Positions 44,908-53,248 of a stretch of 64,000 nt of DNA are shown here, in pieces. Every line of letters begins with the position of its first letter. Position 1 is the stretch's first letter. The position numbers and the translations under genes were made by a program. The stretch spans positions 46,531 through 110,530 of the forward strand of contig CAVZCJ010000024.1 in assembly GCA_963773625.1 (NCBI GenBank), read 5' to 3'. This DNA comes from DATARH01 sp963773625. Its GTDB lineage: Bacteria; Pseudomonadota; Alphaproteobacteria; ATCC43930; CGMCC-115725. The notes below the pieces were generated by a model. That model was not told the DNA's origin and did no database searches. It saw only the letters and a list, made by a program, of their open reading frames with translations.

Positions 44908-45528
44908 CTACTTCTCGGCGGTGTGAATGTACGCAGTCGCGAAATAGTTTGGCTGTCCAGCCGGCGCGGGCGCGCGGCGAAGCGCGTCCCGTAGCCGTCC
45001 GAGGTAGTCCGCAGCGGGCTCAACTGCGCGCGTGGTTGTGTCGGCCGAAAGCGGCTGTGCCGTGGCGATGACCGTAATGTATTCGGTTCCGAACGGCGCG
45101 CCACCGACCTGCCATACCTTGTTGCCCGGCCCGCTCTTGAGGTATTTCTGTGTCTGTCCGGCGGCGAGCACCGCCGTTGGAAGGTCGGCGTTAGGCCACA
45201 TATGCAGTACATCGCCGGTAAGCGTGAAGTAATCGATCCGCAAATTCATCGGATACGAGCTCAGCGATACGACGTCGACGGTGATCGGGTCGCCGGTGTG
45301 CAGCATCACGCCGCGCGCCATCTTGAGCTCGACCCCGCCGGAATCGAGCAAGCCGTCGGTCTTTAGGCTGCCGAACTCGCGGATCAGTCGGCACAGCGGC
45401 GGTGGGACGATTTCCACTCGCACTTCCGGTCGCTGATCGGCTGGCAGCTTGTCGACGATGGCAAGCAGCTTCGCCTGGTCTTCCGTCGACGCGACGTGGC
45501 CGAAAATGCGGCTGCCGCCCTTCGACAA
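44908..45528 (-). CDS. C-terminal BON-like/DUF4384-like half of the PpkA-type kinase (after a frameshift)
   Basis: This frame reads IFGHVASTEDQAKLLAIVDK, a BON-like segment, then PPPLCRLIREFGSL, and the DUF4384-like domain LRIDYFTLTGDVLHMWPNAD, VGGAPFGTEYITVIAT and VEPAADYLGRLRDAL. It lines up along its length with the C-terminus of the 19056 kinase homologue and with the frameshifted Sel1 gene at 20794. It has no ribosome site or signal of its own. One base change near 45530-45540 joins it to the kinase frame upstream, so I treat it as the periplasmic half of one roughly 615-residue protein. Confidence 0.75.
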   Translation of the reverse strand: MSKGGSRIFGHVASTEDQAKLLAIVDKLPADQRPEVRVEIVPPPLCRLIREFGSLKTDGLLDSGGVELKMARGVMLHTGDPITVDVVSLSSYPMNLRIDYFTLTGDVLHMWPNADLPTAVLAAGQTQKYLKSGPGNKVWQVGGAPFGTEYITVIATAQPLSADTTTRAVEPAADYLGRLRDALRRAPAPAGQPNYFATAYIHTAEK

Positions 45529-46759
45529 ATGTTTCCGAGCGAAGGGTCGCGCAGTCGAACGTCTTCATCGCGTCGTTGAGTTCGGCGCGCGCCGCCTCGG
45601 TCGGGTCGGGTGTCGCGGGCGCGGCGGGTTGTGTCGGCTGGAGCATTAGCGGTTTCAGCGACGCCGTTTCCGCCGACGATGTGGATTTCCCCGCCGGTTG
45701 CGTTGGTGTCGGCGGCGGCTTGGGCCACAACAGAAACGCCGCGACTCCGGCAATTGCGGCGAGCCCGACGAGCCCGCCGCCCACGGGCCAGACCGGGAAG
45801 CGCCGGCGCGAAGCCGGAGACGCTGCGCGCGCCGGCCCGGACACTTGCGGCCCCAGCTGCTTGGCCTCCTCGATCAGTGCGCGCATCGAGGCGGGCCGGT
45901 CCTCTGGACGCGGCTGCAGCATGTGGGTAAGCAAGGGCCGCAGCTCGGCGGGGATGCCGTTCAGGTCCGGAACCTTTTGCCGAGCTATCGTCACGCTCGC
46001 CGGTTCAGAACCCATGTCGAGCCGCTTGCCAAAGCCGATGGCCGCCGCCGCCGCCAGCAGACCGAGGCTGTAGATGTCGGATTTCTCGTCGACTTGCTCG
46101 GGGCCGCCGAAGAGACCGACCTGTTCCGGCGATACGTAGGAGTATTTGCCAGCAAAGTCGCTGCCGATCAGCGTCATGCCCGCGTCGCCCGATTTCGCGA
46201 TGCCGAAATCGATCACCTTCGCGAGGTCGACCCGCCCTTGCGGCAGCAGAATATTGCCCGGCGAAATGTCGCGATGGGCCTTGATCCCCTGGGCATAGAC
46301 GGCGGCGAGGCCCTGGGCGAGGCGCACGATCAGTTCGATGACTTCGGCCGGCGTAAGGCAGCGCTCATCCAGCACGCTAGACAGCGACTGCCCGTCGACG
46401 AACTCCATGACCAGGTAGCGGGCACCGGACTCGTCGCGTGAGAACTCGAAATATCGAACGACCGCGTCATTGTTGACACGGCTTAATTTCCGTGCCTCTT
46501 CAATAAAGAGAGCAACGTATTGGGTGTTTTTAGCGTATTCTGGCAGAATTATCTTGATCGCACGCTTCGATCCTAATTCGATATGCTCGGCTTCATAAAC
46601 TTCGCCCATGCCCCCTTTGCCGATACACTTCTCGATAACATAGGTATCGTTTAATATCTTCGTGCCTGGCCCAAGCGTGGCGCCGCCGCGCGGGCTCGCA
46701 ACGATGGTTCGGTCCTGCTCGCTCTCGGAACCGCCCGGGGTCATCTCAAGGTTCGCCAA
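45191..46759 (-). CDS. ppkA: PpkA-type Ser/Thr protein kinase (catalytic loop intact; frameshifted before its periplasmic half)
   Basis: The kinase domain spans about residues 40-300: GKGGMGEVYEAEH (glycine loop), AIKIIL (Lys69), alpha-C Glu88, HRDISPGNILLP (catalytic D164, N169), VIDFGIAKS (D184), and SPEQVGLFGG. A membrane segment is at about residues 328-350 (WPVGGGLVGLAAIAGVAAFLLW). The correct frame ends near 45535; beyond that the in-frame reading (RQPHFRPRRVDG...) is not homologous. The periplasmic half continues in the overlapping feature 44908-45528. Expected to phosphorylate the FHA protein TagH on threonine, opposed by PppA. Convergent with the OmpA-family gene. Confidence 0.88.
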   Translation of the reverse strand: MANLEMTPGGSESEQDRTIVASPRGGATLGPGTKILNDTYVIEKCIGKGGMGEVYEAEHIELGSKRAIKIILPEYAKNTQYVALFIEEARKLSRVNNDAVVRYFEFSRDESGARYLVMEFVDGQSLSSVLDERCLTPAEVIELIVRLAQGLAAVYAQGIKAHRDISPGNILLPQGRVDLAKVIDFGIAKSGDAGMTLIGSDFAGKYSYVSPEQVGLFGGPEQVDEKSDIYSLGLLAAAAAIGFGKRLDMGSEPASVTIARQKVPDLNGIPAELRPLLTHMLQPRPEDRPASMRALIEEAKQLGPQVSGPARAASPASRRRFPVWPVGGGLVGLAAIAGVAAFLLWPKPPPTPTQPAGKSTSSAETASLKPLMLQPTQPAAPATPDPTEAARAELNDAMKTFDCATLRSETFVEGRQPHFRPRRVDGRPGEAACHRRQAASRSATGSASGNRPTAAVPTDPRVRQPKDRRLARFRRGRAQDGARRDAAHRRPDHRRRRIAELVSDEFADRLLHAYRRCTAYVA

Positions 46760-46950
46760 AACCGATAGCCACGGCGCCTGCTCTTATGCTCTGCTGGTCC
46801 CGAAGACACATTATTCCGGGCTCAGCCGTTGGCTCCAACGAGCCGAGACCATAGCACGATTTTCGGCATCAACCTCGGCGACCGAATGGGGCAAGTTCAT
46901 CGCGCCGGCGAACCGGCTGGAGGCCCTGGCAAAATACTTGGGGAAGCAAA

Positions 46951-48054
46951 ATGGCAGGCAAGATTCGACTGGGCCTGATCGGCGCCAGCGTTCGGGGAAC
47001 CTGGTCGTCCCGCTCTCATCTCCCGGCCGTCCAGGCAAGTTCCGATGTGGAGCTGACCGCGGTCTGCACGACCAGGGCCGACAGCGCCGAAGCTGCGCGT
47101 CAGGCTTATGGCGCCCGGTTAGCCTTTGACGACTACCGCAAGATGATCGCCTCGCCCGAAATCGATGCGGTTGCCGTCGTCGTGCGCGTGCCCTCGCATT
47201 ACGCGCCGACCAAGGCGGCGCTCGAGGCGGGCAAGCATGTCTACTGCGAATGGCCGCTCGGCCGAACGACCGCGGAGGCCGTGGAGCTGGCGGCGCTGGC
47301 GAAGGCCCGAGGCCTCGTTACTGCGATCGGCCTGCAGGCGCGCGTCAATCCGGCGGTGATGCATCTGAAAGAACTCATCGCCGCCGGCCATGTCGGCGAG
47401 GTGATGGCCGTGCATATCAGCCTGATGCGCGAAGGCGTGTTGACCCGCCCGTCGCACCGCACCTGGCAGCGCGATGCCGAACTGGGCGCCAACACCCTAA
47501 CCATCGCCAACGGCCACACCGTGGACGCGATGCGCTTCGTCACCGGCGACTTTTCGGACCTGTCGGCTGTTGTCGCGACCCAGGCGAAACAATGGCTTGA
47601 TACCGGCACTAACACGCTGCTCGACGTCACCTCGCCTGACAACATCCTCATCAGCGGCCGGTTGGCGAGCGGCGCGGCGGCGTCGGTCCATATCGCCGCC
47701 ATTCCCTACGCCGGCAGCGGCTACCGGATGGAGATTTACGGGCGCGAGGGAACCCTCGTCGCGGCGGGGGAGGATTCGCCGCAATTGAGCGAGGTGACGC
47801 TGTTGGGGGCGCGGAGCAACAACACGCTCGTCCCGATCGCCGTGCCCGATCGTTTCAAGATCGCCACACCTGGAACGCCGTCGGGCGAGGCGACCAATGT
47901 CGGTCAGATGTACGCGATGTTCGCGCAAGCCATCCACGGCGGCGAAAGCCGGCAGCCGAGCTTCGACACCGCCGTCGAGTTGCATCGCTTGGTCGACGCA
48001 ATCAAGCAAGCATCGGACACCGGGTCTAGGGTCTCGTTCGAGGCCAGGCCGTAG
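46951..48054 (+). CDS. Gfo/Idh/MocA-family oxidoreductase
   Basis: 367 residues. The Rossmann fold starts IRLGLIGASVRGTWSSRSHL. The family's signature is HVYCEWPLGRTTAEAVELA, where the usual EKP is replaced by EWP and the Lys by Trp-Pro. MYAMFAQAIHGGE lies in the C-terminal alpha/beta domain. Likely an NAD(P)-dependent sugar or cyclitol dehydrogenase; the substrate is not inferable. The missing catalytic-type Lys in EKP is a real divergence and could mean an altered reaction. GGGGAAG precedes the ATG. Divergent from the kinase gene; about 190 bases between them. Confidence 0.85.
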   Translation: MAGKIRLGLIGASVRGTWSSRSHLPAVQASSDVELTAVCTTRADSAEAARQAYGARLAFDDYRKMIASPEIDAVAVVVRVPSHYAPTKAALEAGKHVYCEWPLGRTTAEAVELAALAKARGLVTAIGLQARVNPAVMHLKELIAAGHVGEVMAVHISLMREGVLTRPSHRTWQRDAELGANTLTIANGHTVDAMRFVTGDFSDLSAVVATQAKQWLDTGTNTLLDVTSPDNILISGRLASGAAASVHIAAIPYAGSGYRMEIYGREGTLVAAGEDSPQLSEVTLLGARSNNTLVPIAVPDRFKIATPGTPSGEATNVGQMYAMFAQAIHGGESRQPSFDTAVELHRLVDAIKQASDTGSRVSFEARP

Positions 48055-48149
48055 CTTAATCCTCGCAGGCGTGGCATCGCCGGTAGCCGAGCCAGCCTAA
48101 GGCGCTTGGCGCCTGCGATCGCGACTTGCTGATCGCAGCAGATCCAAGG

Positions 48150-49115
48150 CTACCCAAGCACGCGGTTGAGGAATGCGTCCATCCCGGCGGTCGCCGTCTT
48201 CGACAGACCGTTCGGGAACAAAGTGAATCCGTGCGGGCCGCCGGGGTAAACCGCCAACTCGGCCTCGTTGCCCGCCGCTACCCAGCGCGCATGCATGAAC
48301 AGCGTGTCGTCGAGCAAGGCATCCTTGGTCCCGACCGAGAACAGCGCTGGGCACAGTCCTTTGAGATCGGCGTAGAGCGGCGAGATATCAGGTACGCGTC
48401 GGTCGGTGATCGTCGGGAGGAAGGCGTTGTAGAACTGCTGCATGTCGATCGTGCGCAAGATCAAGCGCGTGTCTCCGAACTGGCGTTGGCTGGGCGTCAT
48501 GGCGAGATCAAAGGCGCCGTAGACGATGTTTGCGCCGCGGAACCCCGTGTAACCGTGGCGATCGCGCATCCGCAGGATGGTCACCGCGGTCAGGTGGCCG
48601 CCCGCCGATTCACCGCCGATCGTCAAGGCCTCGGTGCCAAATTCGCGTTTGCCGTTCTCCACCAACCAGGCTGCGGCGGCCTCGCAATCATCCGGCCCTG
48701 CCGGGTAGGGATGCTCCGGCGCCAGGCGATACTCGACTCCGACGACGGCCTGGCCGGTGTTGTCGGCGATCCGCTCCAGCATCGGGTCCTGCATGTCGGC
48801 GCCGCCGAGGACCCAGCCGCCGCCGTGCAGGTGCAGATAGATCCCGCGCGGCTGCGCCGGGGCAATCACGCGCAAGGGGATCTGATTGCCGTCTTTCCCG
48901 GTAATCGTTAGCGTTCGCGCTCGGTCTGACATGACCGGCGCGGGAAAAGGGCCTTCGCCGCGCCGGCGGGCGGCGCGAAACGCCGCGGGGCCGGCGATCC
49001 ACCACTCGGGTTGACCGGTCAGCAATTCGATCATCTGCGCATTCAGCCGAGCCGTTTCCGGGTCGATAGCGGCTTCCGCGAAGAGAGCGGGATCGAACGG
49101 TTGGGTAGCTGTCAT
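48150..49115 (-). CDS. alpha/beta hydrolase of the hormone-sensitive-lipase family
   Basis: 321 residues. Oxyanion-hole motif LHGGGWVLGG, then YRLAPEHPYPAGPDD, nucleophile elbow IGGESAGGHL, acid in GTKDALLDD and histidine in GGPHGFTLF. All residues of the HSL-type (class IV) esterase triad are visible. No signal peptide, so cytoplasmic. Probably cleaves a small ester in the pathway served by the neighbouring dehydrogenases. Divergent from the SDR gene with 60 bases between starts. Confidence 0.88.
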   Translation of the reverse strand: MTATQPFDPALFAEAAIDPETARLNAQMIELLTGQPEWWIAGPAAFRAARRRGEGPFPAPVMSDRARTLTITGKDGNQIPLRVIAPAQPRGIYLHLHGGGWVLGGADMQDPMLERIADNTGQAVVGVEYRLAPEHPYPAGPDDCEAAAAWLVENGKREFGTEALTIGGESAGGHLTAVTILRMRDRHGYTGFRGANIVYGAFDLAMTPSQRQFGDTRLILRTIDMQQFYNAFLPTITDRRVPDISPLYADLKGLCPALFSVGTKDALLDDTLFMHARWVAAGNEAELAVYPGGPHGFTLFPNGLSKTATAGMDAFLNRVLG

Positions 49116-49175
49116 GGTGTTCCTCCGCGACGGGCCGGATTATCGTGCGAGACCGGCGCCAGGAAGGGAAGCCCG

Positions 49176-49922
49176 ATGCCACGACTCGCAGGTAAGGTTG
49201 CTTTCATCACGGGTGGCGCGACCGGCATCGGCCGCGCCACTGCGATCCTGTTCGCGCACGAGGGAGCCCGCGTCGTGATCGCCGACATTGATGCGCCGGC
49301 CGGAGAAGAAGCGGCCCATCTCGCCGGTCATGGCGCGATTGCAATCCGCGCCGACGTGACCGACCCCGACAGCCTGAAGGCTGCGATCGGCGCGACAGTC
49401 GGACAGTTCGGTCGGCTCGACGTACTGCACAATAATGCGGGCGGCTCGACTGCGGACGACGACACCGCGGTCAATGCGCCGCTCGACGAGTTCTGGCGGG
49501 CGATCAAGCTCGACCTCTACGGAACGTTCCTCGGCTGCCGCTTCGGCATTCCCGAGCTGATCAAATCCGGCGGCGGTTCGGTGATCAACATGAGCTCGAA
49601 TGTCGCGCTGATGGGCGTTCCCGGCCGCGATTGCTACACTGCGGCGAAAGGCGGAATAGCCGCCATCACCCGCTCGCTCGCGGTCGCCTACGCTCCGCAA
49701 AAAGTTCGCGTCAACGCGATTGCCCCGTCGGCGACGATGACCGACCGGGTCAGGCGATTGGTCGCCGGCAACGTCGCCCTGACCAAGCTGGCGGACTCGC
49801 AACTGCTGGGGCTGATCGAGCCCGAGGATATCGCGAGCACGGCGCTTTATCTTGCCAGCGATGAATCCCGCATGGTCACCGGGCAGGTGCTGCCGGTCGA
49901 TAGCGGTGTCACGATCTCCTAA
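49176..49922 (+). CDS. short-chain dehydrogenase/reductase
   Basis: 248 residues of a classical SDR. Cofactor motif ITGGATGIGRA, then Asp in VIADIDAPAG that favours NAD(H), LHNNAGG, MSSNVALMG with the catalytic Ser, and YTAAKGG with the catalytic Tyr and Lys. Ends in the usual GQVLPVDSGVTIS. Start at 49176 (MPRLAGKVAFITGG) because the longer frame runs across the divergent gene's start; GGAAGGGAAG lies just upstream. Substrate unknown. First of three co-directional genes. Confidence 0.9.
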   Translation: MPRLAGKVAFITGGATGIGRATAILFAHEGARVVIADIDAPAGEEAAHLAGHGAIAIRADVTDPDSLKAAIGATVGQFGRLDVLHNNAGGSTADDDTAVNAPLDEFWRAIKLDLYGTFLGCRFGIPELIKSGGGSVINMSSNVALMGVPGRDCYTAAKGGIAAITRSLAVAYAPQKVRVNAIAPSATMTDRVRRLVAGNVALTKLADSQLLGLIEPEDIASTALYLASDESRMVTGQVLPVDSGVTIS

Positions 49923-49943
49923 CCCAAGGCCGGAGGATACAAT

Positions 49944-50321
49944 ATGACCATCACCCGCATCACCAGTCCCTCAGTGCCGGAGCCGCCGCCGGGCACCTGG
50001 TCGAATTGTCTGGTGGTGAACGGCGTCGCGTACCTCGCTGGAATGACCTCGCCGGGTGACGATGAGTATGCGCAGGCCAAGGGCATTTTCACCAAGATAC
50101 GCCTTTTCGTTGAGGCCGCGGGCGGCACCATGGCCGACATCCTCAAGGTGACGATCTTTGTCACCGATATTACCCAGCGCGAAAAAGTGTGGCAGGCCCG
50201 CCGCGAGTTTTTCACCGGCAACTTCCCGGCCTCGACGCTGGTGCAGGTGGCGGCGCTTGCCACACCTGCGCTCAAGGTTGAGATCGAGGCAGTCGCGCAT
50301 ATTGGGGCAAGCGCGCGCTGA
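49944..50321 (+). CDS. RidA/YjgF-family protein lacking the usual substrate arginine
   Basis: 125 residues covering the YjgF fold: SNCLVVNGVAYLAGMTS, ADILKVTIFVTDITQR and FPASTLVQVAALA. In RidA-type imine deaminases the last motif is PARSxxxVA, whose Arg holds the substrate carboxylate. Here the position is Ser (PAST). It therefore belongs to a branch without proven deaminase activity, often found in catabolic operons. GGAGG precedes the ATG. Followed after two bases by the hydroxyacid dehydrogenase. Confidence 0.85.
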   Translation: MTITRITSPSVPEPPPGTWSNCLVVNGVAYLAGMTSPGDDEYAQAKGIFTKIRLFVEAAGGTMADILKVTIFVTDITQREKVWQARREFFTGNFPASTLVQVAALATPALKVEIEAVAHIGASAR

Positions 50322-50323
50322 CC

Positions 50324-51376
50324 ATGCGCAGCGTCAATGTCCTCCTGATCCAGCGGGTCGGCGCCGCTGACCAAGCGCGGATCGCCGCTGTCGATCCGGT
50401 AATCCGACTTGTCGACGCGGGCGGCTGGTTCGACGGTGAGATCCGCGAGACCTGGCCGGCCTTCACCACGGCGCGCTATGTGGGGCGAAACGCGGCGGGT
50501 TCGGGCACGCGCGAGGAGCGCGACCGCCTGCTCGCCGCGGCCGAAATCATTCTCGGCGGGTTCCCCTTTCCGCTCGATCTGCGCGCCCGGGCGCCGAAGC
50601 TCAAATGGTTTCATCAGCGTCCGGCCGGGGCCAGCAACCTGCTGGCCGGTGATCTGTGGGGCAGCGACGTGATCGCCACCACCTCCCGTGGTGAGGCCAA
50701 TTCGCTGCCGATCGCCGAATACGCCCTCGCGGGCATGCTCTACCTCGCCAAGGGCTTCTATGTCGCCGCCAGCGAGCGCGCGGCGGGTGCCTTCGATCAC
50801 CGGGCTTACCGCGGGTTGCTGCTCGACGGCAAGACCGCCTGCGTCGTGGGGGTCGGCGGCATCGGCACCGAGGTAGGCCGGTTGTGTGCCGCTCTCGGGA
50901 TGCGTGTCGTCGGCACAAGGCGCAGCGCCGGCGGCGAGCTGCCGGCCGGCTTCAGCGAGGTTGGCGGCGCCGGCGATCTCGACCGGCTGCTGCCGGACAG
51001 CGATGTCGTCATCGTCTGCTGCCAGTGGACGCCGGAAACGACAAACCTCTTCAACGCCGAGCGCTTCGCCGCGATGAAGGAGGGAAGCGTGCTGGTCAAC
51101 GTGGCGCGTGGCGAGATCGTCGACGAGGAGGCGCTGGCCGATGCGATCGAGAGCGGCCACCTGCGCGGGGCGGCGCTCGACGTCTATGTCGGCGAGTTCG
51201 AGCGGCCGCCACTGGCCCGGTTGTGGTCGAACCCGCGGGTGCTGATCACCCCGCACATTTCCAGCGCCACCGATCGCGACCACCACGGCGGGATCGATCT
51301 GTTCTGTGAGAACCTGCGTGCCTATCTCGACGGTCGGCCACTCTGCAACGTGGTCGATTGGGAGCGGGGCTATTAG
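50324..51376 (+). CDS. D-2-hydroxyacid dehydrogenase
   Basis: 350 residues. Rossmann motif VVGVGGIGTEVGRLC, then VVIVCCQWTPETTNLF, VLVNVARGEIVDEEALADAI with the catalytic Arg, Glu in AALDVYVGEFERPPL, and LITPHISSATDRDHH with the catalytic His. These are all features of the D-isomer specific 2-hydroxyacid dehydrogenase family. Probably reduces or oxidises a 2-keto/2-hydroxy acid with NAD(P). Its operon neighbours (SDR, RidA-like) fit a catabolic pathway tied to the adjacent transporter. Confidence 0.88.
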   Translation: MRSVNVLLIQRVGAADQARIAAVDPVIRLVDAGGWFDGEIRETWPAFTTARYVGRNAAGSGTREERDRLLAAAEIILGGFPFPLDLRARAPKLKWFHQRPAGASNLLAGDLWGSDVIATTSRGEANSLPIAEYALAGMLYLAKGFYVAASERAAGAFDHRAYRGLLLDGKTACVVGVGGIGTEVGRLCAALGMRVVGTRRSAGGELPAGFSEVGGAGDLDRLLPDSDVVIVCCQWTPETTNLFNAERFAAMKEGSVLVNVARGEIVDEEALADAIESGHLRGAALDVYVGEFERPPLARLWSNPRVLITPHISSATDRDHHGGIDLFCENLRAYLDGRPLCNVVDWERGY

Positions 51377-51413
51377 GCACGTCGCGTCGTCAAGCACGCC
51401 GCCGCTGCCGTTT

Positions 51414-52124
51414 CTACATTCCCAGATAGGCGCGTCGCACCCGGTCGTCGGCAGTTAGTGTCCGATGCGTGCCTTCGAGGACCACCTGCCCGGTTTCCAG
51501 CACATAGCCGTAATCGCAGCTTTCCAATGCCTCGGCGACCCGCTGCTCGACCAGGACCAGGGTGACGCCGTCCTCGCGGTGCAGCGCGGTGATGCGGTCG
51601 AAAATCTGATCGGCGATTGCCGGAGCCAAACCCATCGACGGCTCGTCAAGCAGCAGAAGCCGTGGCGACGAGGCGATCCCGCGACCGATCGCCAACATCT
51701 GCTGCTCGCCGCCCGACAGCGTGCCGGCAAGCTGCGAACGGCGCTCGGCGAGGACGGGAAACAACGTGAAGATACGATCGATATTGCGCCGCCACGAGGC
51801 TCGGCCGCGCGGCGAATAGGCGCCCATCTCGAGATTTTCCAGGACCGTCATCGCGGCGAAGACCTGACGCCCCTCCGGCACATGGGCGATACCCAAAAAC
51901 ACGCGCTCGTGCGGTGGAATGGCGAGCAGGTCTTGCCCTTCATAGGTGATGGTTCCGGACTGGGTCGGGACGACACCCGAAATGGCCTTAAACAGTGTCG
52001 TCTTGCCGGCGCCATTGGGTCCGACGATCGCGACGAATTGTCCCTCATCGACCGAGACCGAAACCCCGCGCAACGCGGAAAGGCCGCCGTAACTGACCGA
52101 CAGCCCCTTAATCCCCAGCATCAT
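51414..52124 (-). CDS. livF: branched-chain amino acid-type ABC transporter ATP-binding protein (LivF)
   Basis: 236 residues. Walker A GPNGAGKTTLFK, Q-loop region, signature LSGGEQQMLAIGRGI, Walker B LLLLDEPSMGL and the LivF-typical APAIADQIFD and LVEQRVAEALE. One of the two ATPases of a Liv-type importer; the other is fused to LivM. It is on the opposite strand to livH and livM-livG, with a 191-base divergent region between them. Normally all liv genes run the same way. Confidence 0.92.
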   Translation of the reverse strand: MMLGIKGLSVSYGGLSALRGVSVSVDEGQFVAIVGPNGAGKTTLFKAISGVVPTQSGTITYEGQDLLAIPPHERVFLGIAHVPEGRQVFAAMTVLENLEMGAYSPRGRASWRRNIDRIFTLFPVLAERRSQLAGTLSGGEQQMLAIGRGIASSPRLLLLDEPSMGLAPAIADQIFDRITALHREDGVTLVLVEQRVAEALESCDYGYVLETGQVVLEGTHRTLTADDRVRRAYLGM

Positions 52125-52315
52125 CGCCGATTTCTTTCCACCGATCCGGCCGCAGCATAGCCGCTCGCCTCAACCCAGCCCACCGCATATCGCAAGCGGA
52201 AAATCAATGACATCCGGCCGGGCTGCCCTCTATCGTCGCGCGCGGAGGATATGGTGAAACTCGCCTTGATGCTGAGCACGTTGACTAGCGCTGTCCGAGG
52301 CCGATAACTCGGCAC

Positions 52316-53248
52316 ATGCCATTCTCTCTCGTCGATTTCCTGCAAGCGCTGACCGCCGGTGTTCTGGTTGGCAGCGCTTACGCCCTGATGTGCGTCGGCC
52401 TCGGCATCATTTTTGGCGCGATGCGGGTGATCAATTTCGCCCAGGGCGACTTCCTGATGCTCGGCATGTACGCCGCGTTTTATCTGGCGACTGGAGCCGG
52501 GCTCTCCGCGTTCTTTGGGCCTAGCGTCGGCCCGATTATCGCCGCCTTCCTGGCGGGACCGATCGTGTTCGCGATCGGCTGGCTGCTGCACCGCTTCATC
52601 GTGGCGCGCGTCACCGGGGCGGGGGCGGCGCAAACCGAGGGGGCCGGAGCCTACGGGCAGATCCTGACCACGCTCGGGATTTCGCTGATCCTGCAGAACG
52701 GCGGGCTGATTGTCTTCGGTTCGACCCCGACCGGCATCCGCACCCCGCTGTCGCGATCTTCGTGGGAAATCGGCGACGTGCTGTTGAACCGGGGCCGCTG
52801 CGTCAGCTTTCTTGTCGCGGTCGGGCTGGCGATCGTCGTGTATCTTTTCCTGGGCCACACAAGGCAAGGCAAGGGTCTGCGCGCCGCCGCCGATAACAGC
52901 CAGGCCGCAATCTATATGGGGATCGATGTCGACAAGGCGCACCGCATCGCCTGGAGCCTGGGGGTCGGCATCACCGCGATTGCCGGCGGCCTGGTCGCCG
53001 GTTCGCAATCGTTTCAGCCTTACACGGGGTTCGACTTCGTGATCGTCATGTATGCCGGGGTCGTGCTCGGCGGTCTCGGCAGCATCCTGGGCGCGTTCTG
53101 GGGTGGGCTGGTGATTGGCATCGTCCAGCAGATGTCGACCCTCGTGCTGCCGTACCAGTTGCAAAACACGGCGATCTTCGTCGTGTTTCTTTTGATCATC
53201 TTCCTGCGGCCGCAGGGCATGTTCGGCCGCCTCAGCGAGCGCACGTGA
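52316..53248 (+). CDS. livH: branched-chain amino acid-type ABC transporter permease (LivH)
   Basis: 310 residues with about eight hydrophobic membrane segments. Typical motifs are GVLVGSAYALMCVGLGIIFG, MRVINFAQGDFLMLGMYAAF, and the late GLGSILGAFWGGLVIG loop that contacts the ATPases. Ends FLRPQGMFGR. Overlaps livM-livG by four bases (GTGA). Substrate specificity cannot be inferred; Liv-type importers carry many carboxylates, amides and aromatics. Confidence 0.92.
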   Translation: MPFSLVDFLQALTAGVLVGSAYALMCVGLGIIFGAMRVINFAQGDFLMLGMYAAFYLATGAGLSAFFGPSVGPIIAAFLAGPIVFAIGWLLHRFIVARVTGAGAAQTEGAGAYGQILTTLGISLILQNGGLIVFGSTPTGIRTPLSRSSWEIGDVLLNRGRCVSFLVAVGLAIVVYLFLGHTRQGKGLRAAADNSQAAIYMGIDVDKAHRIAWSLGVGITAIAGGLVAGSQSFQPYTGFDFVIVMYAGVVLGGLGSILGAFWGGLVIGIVQQMSTLVLPYQLQNTAIFVVFLLIIFLRPQGMFGRLSERT

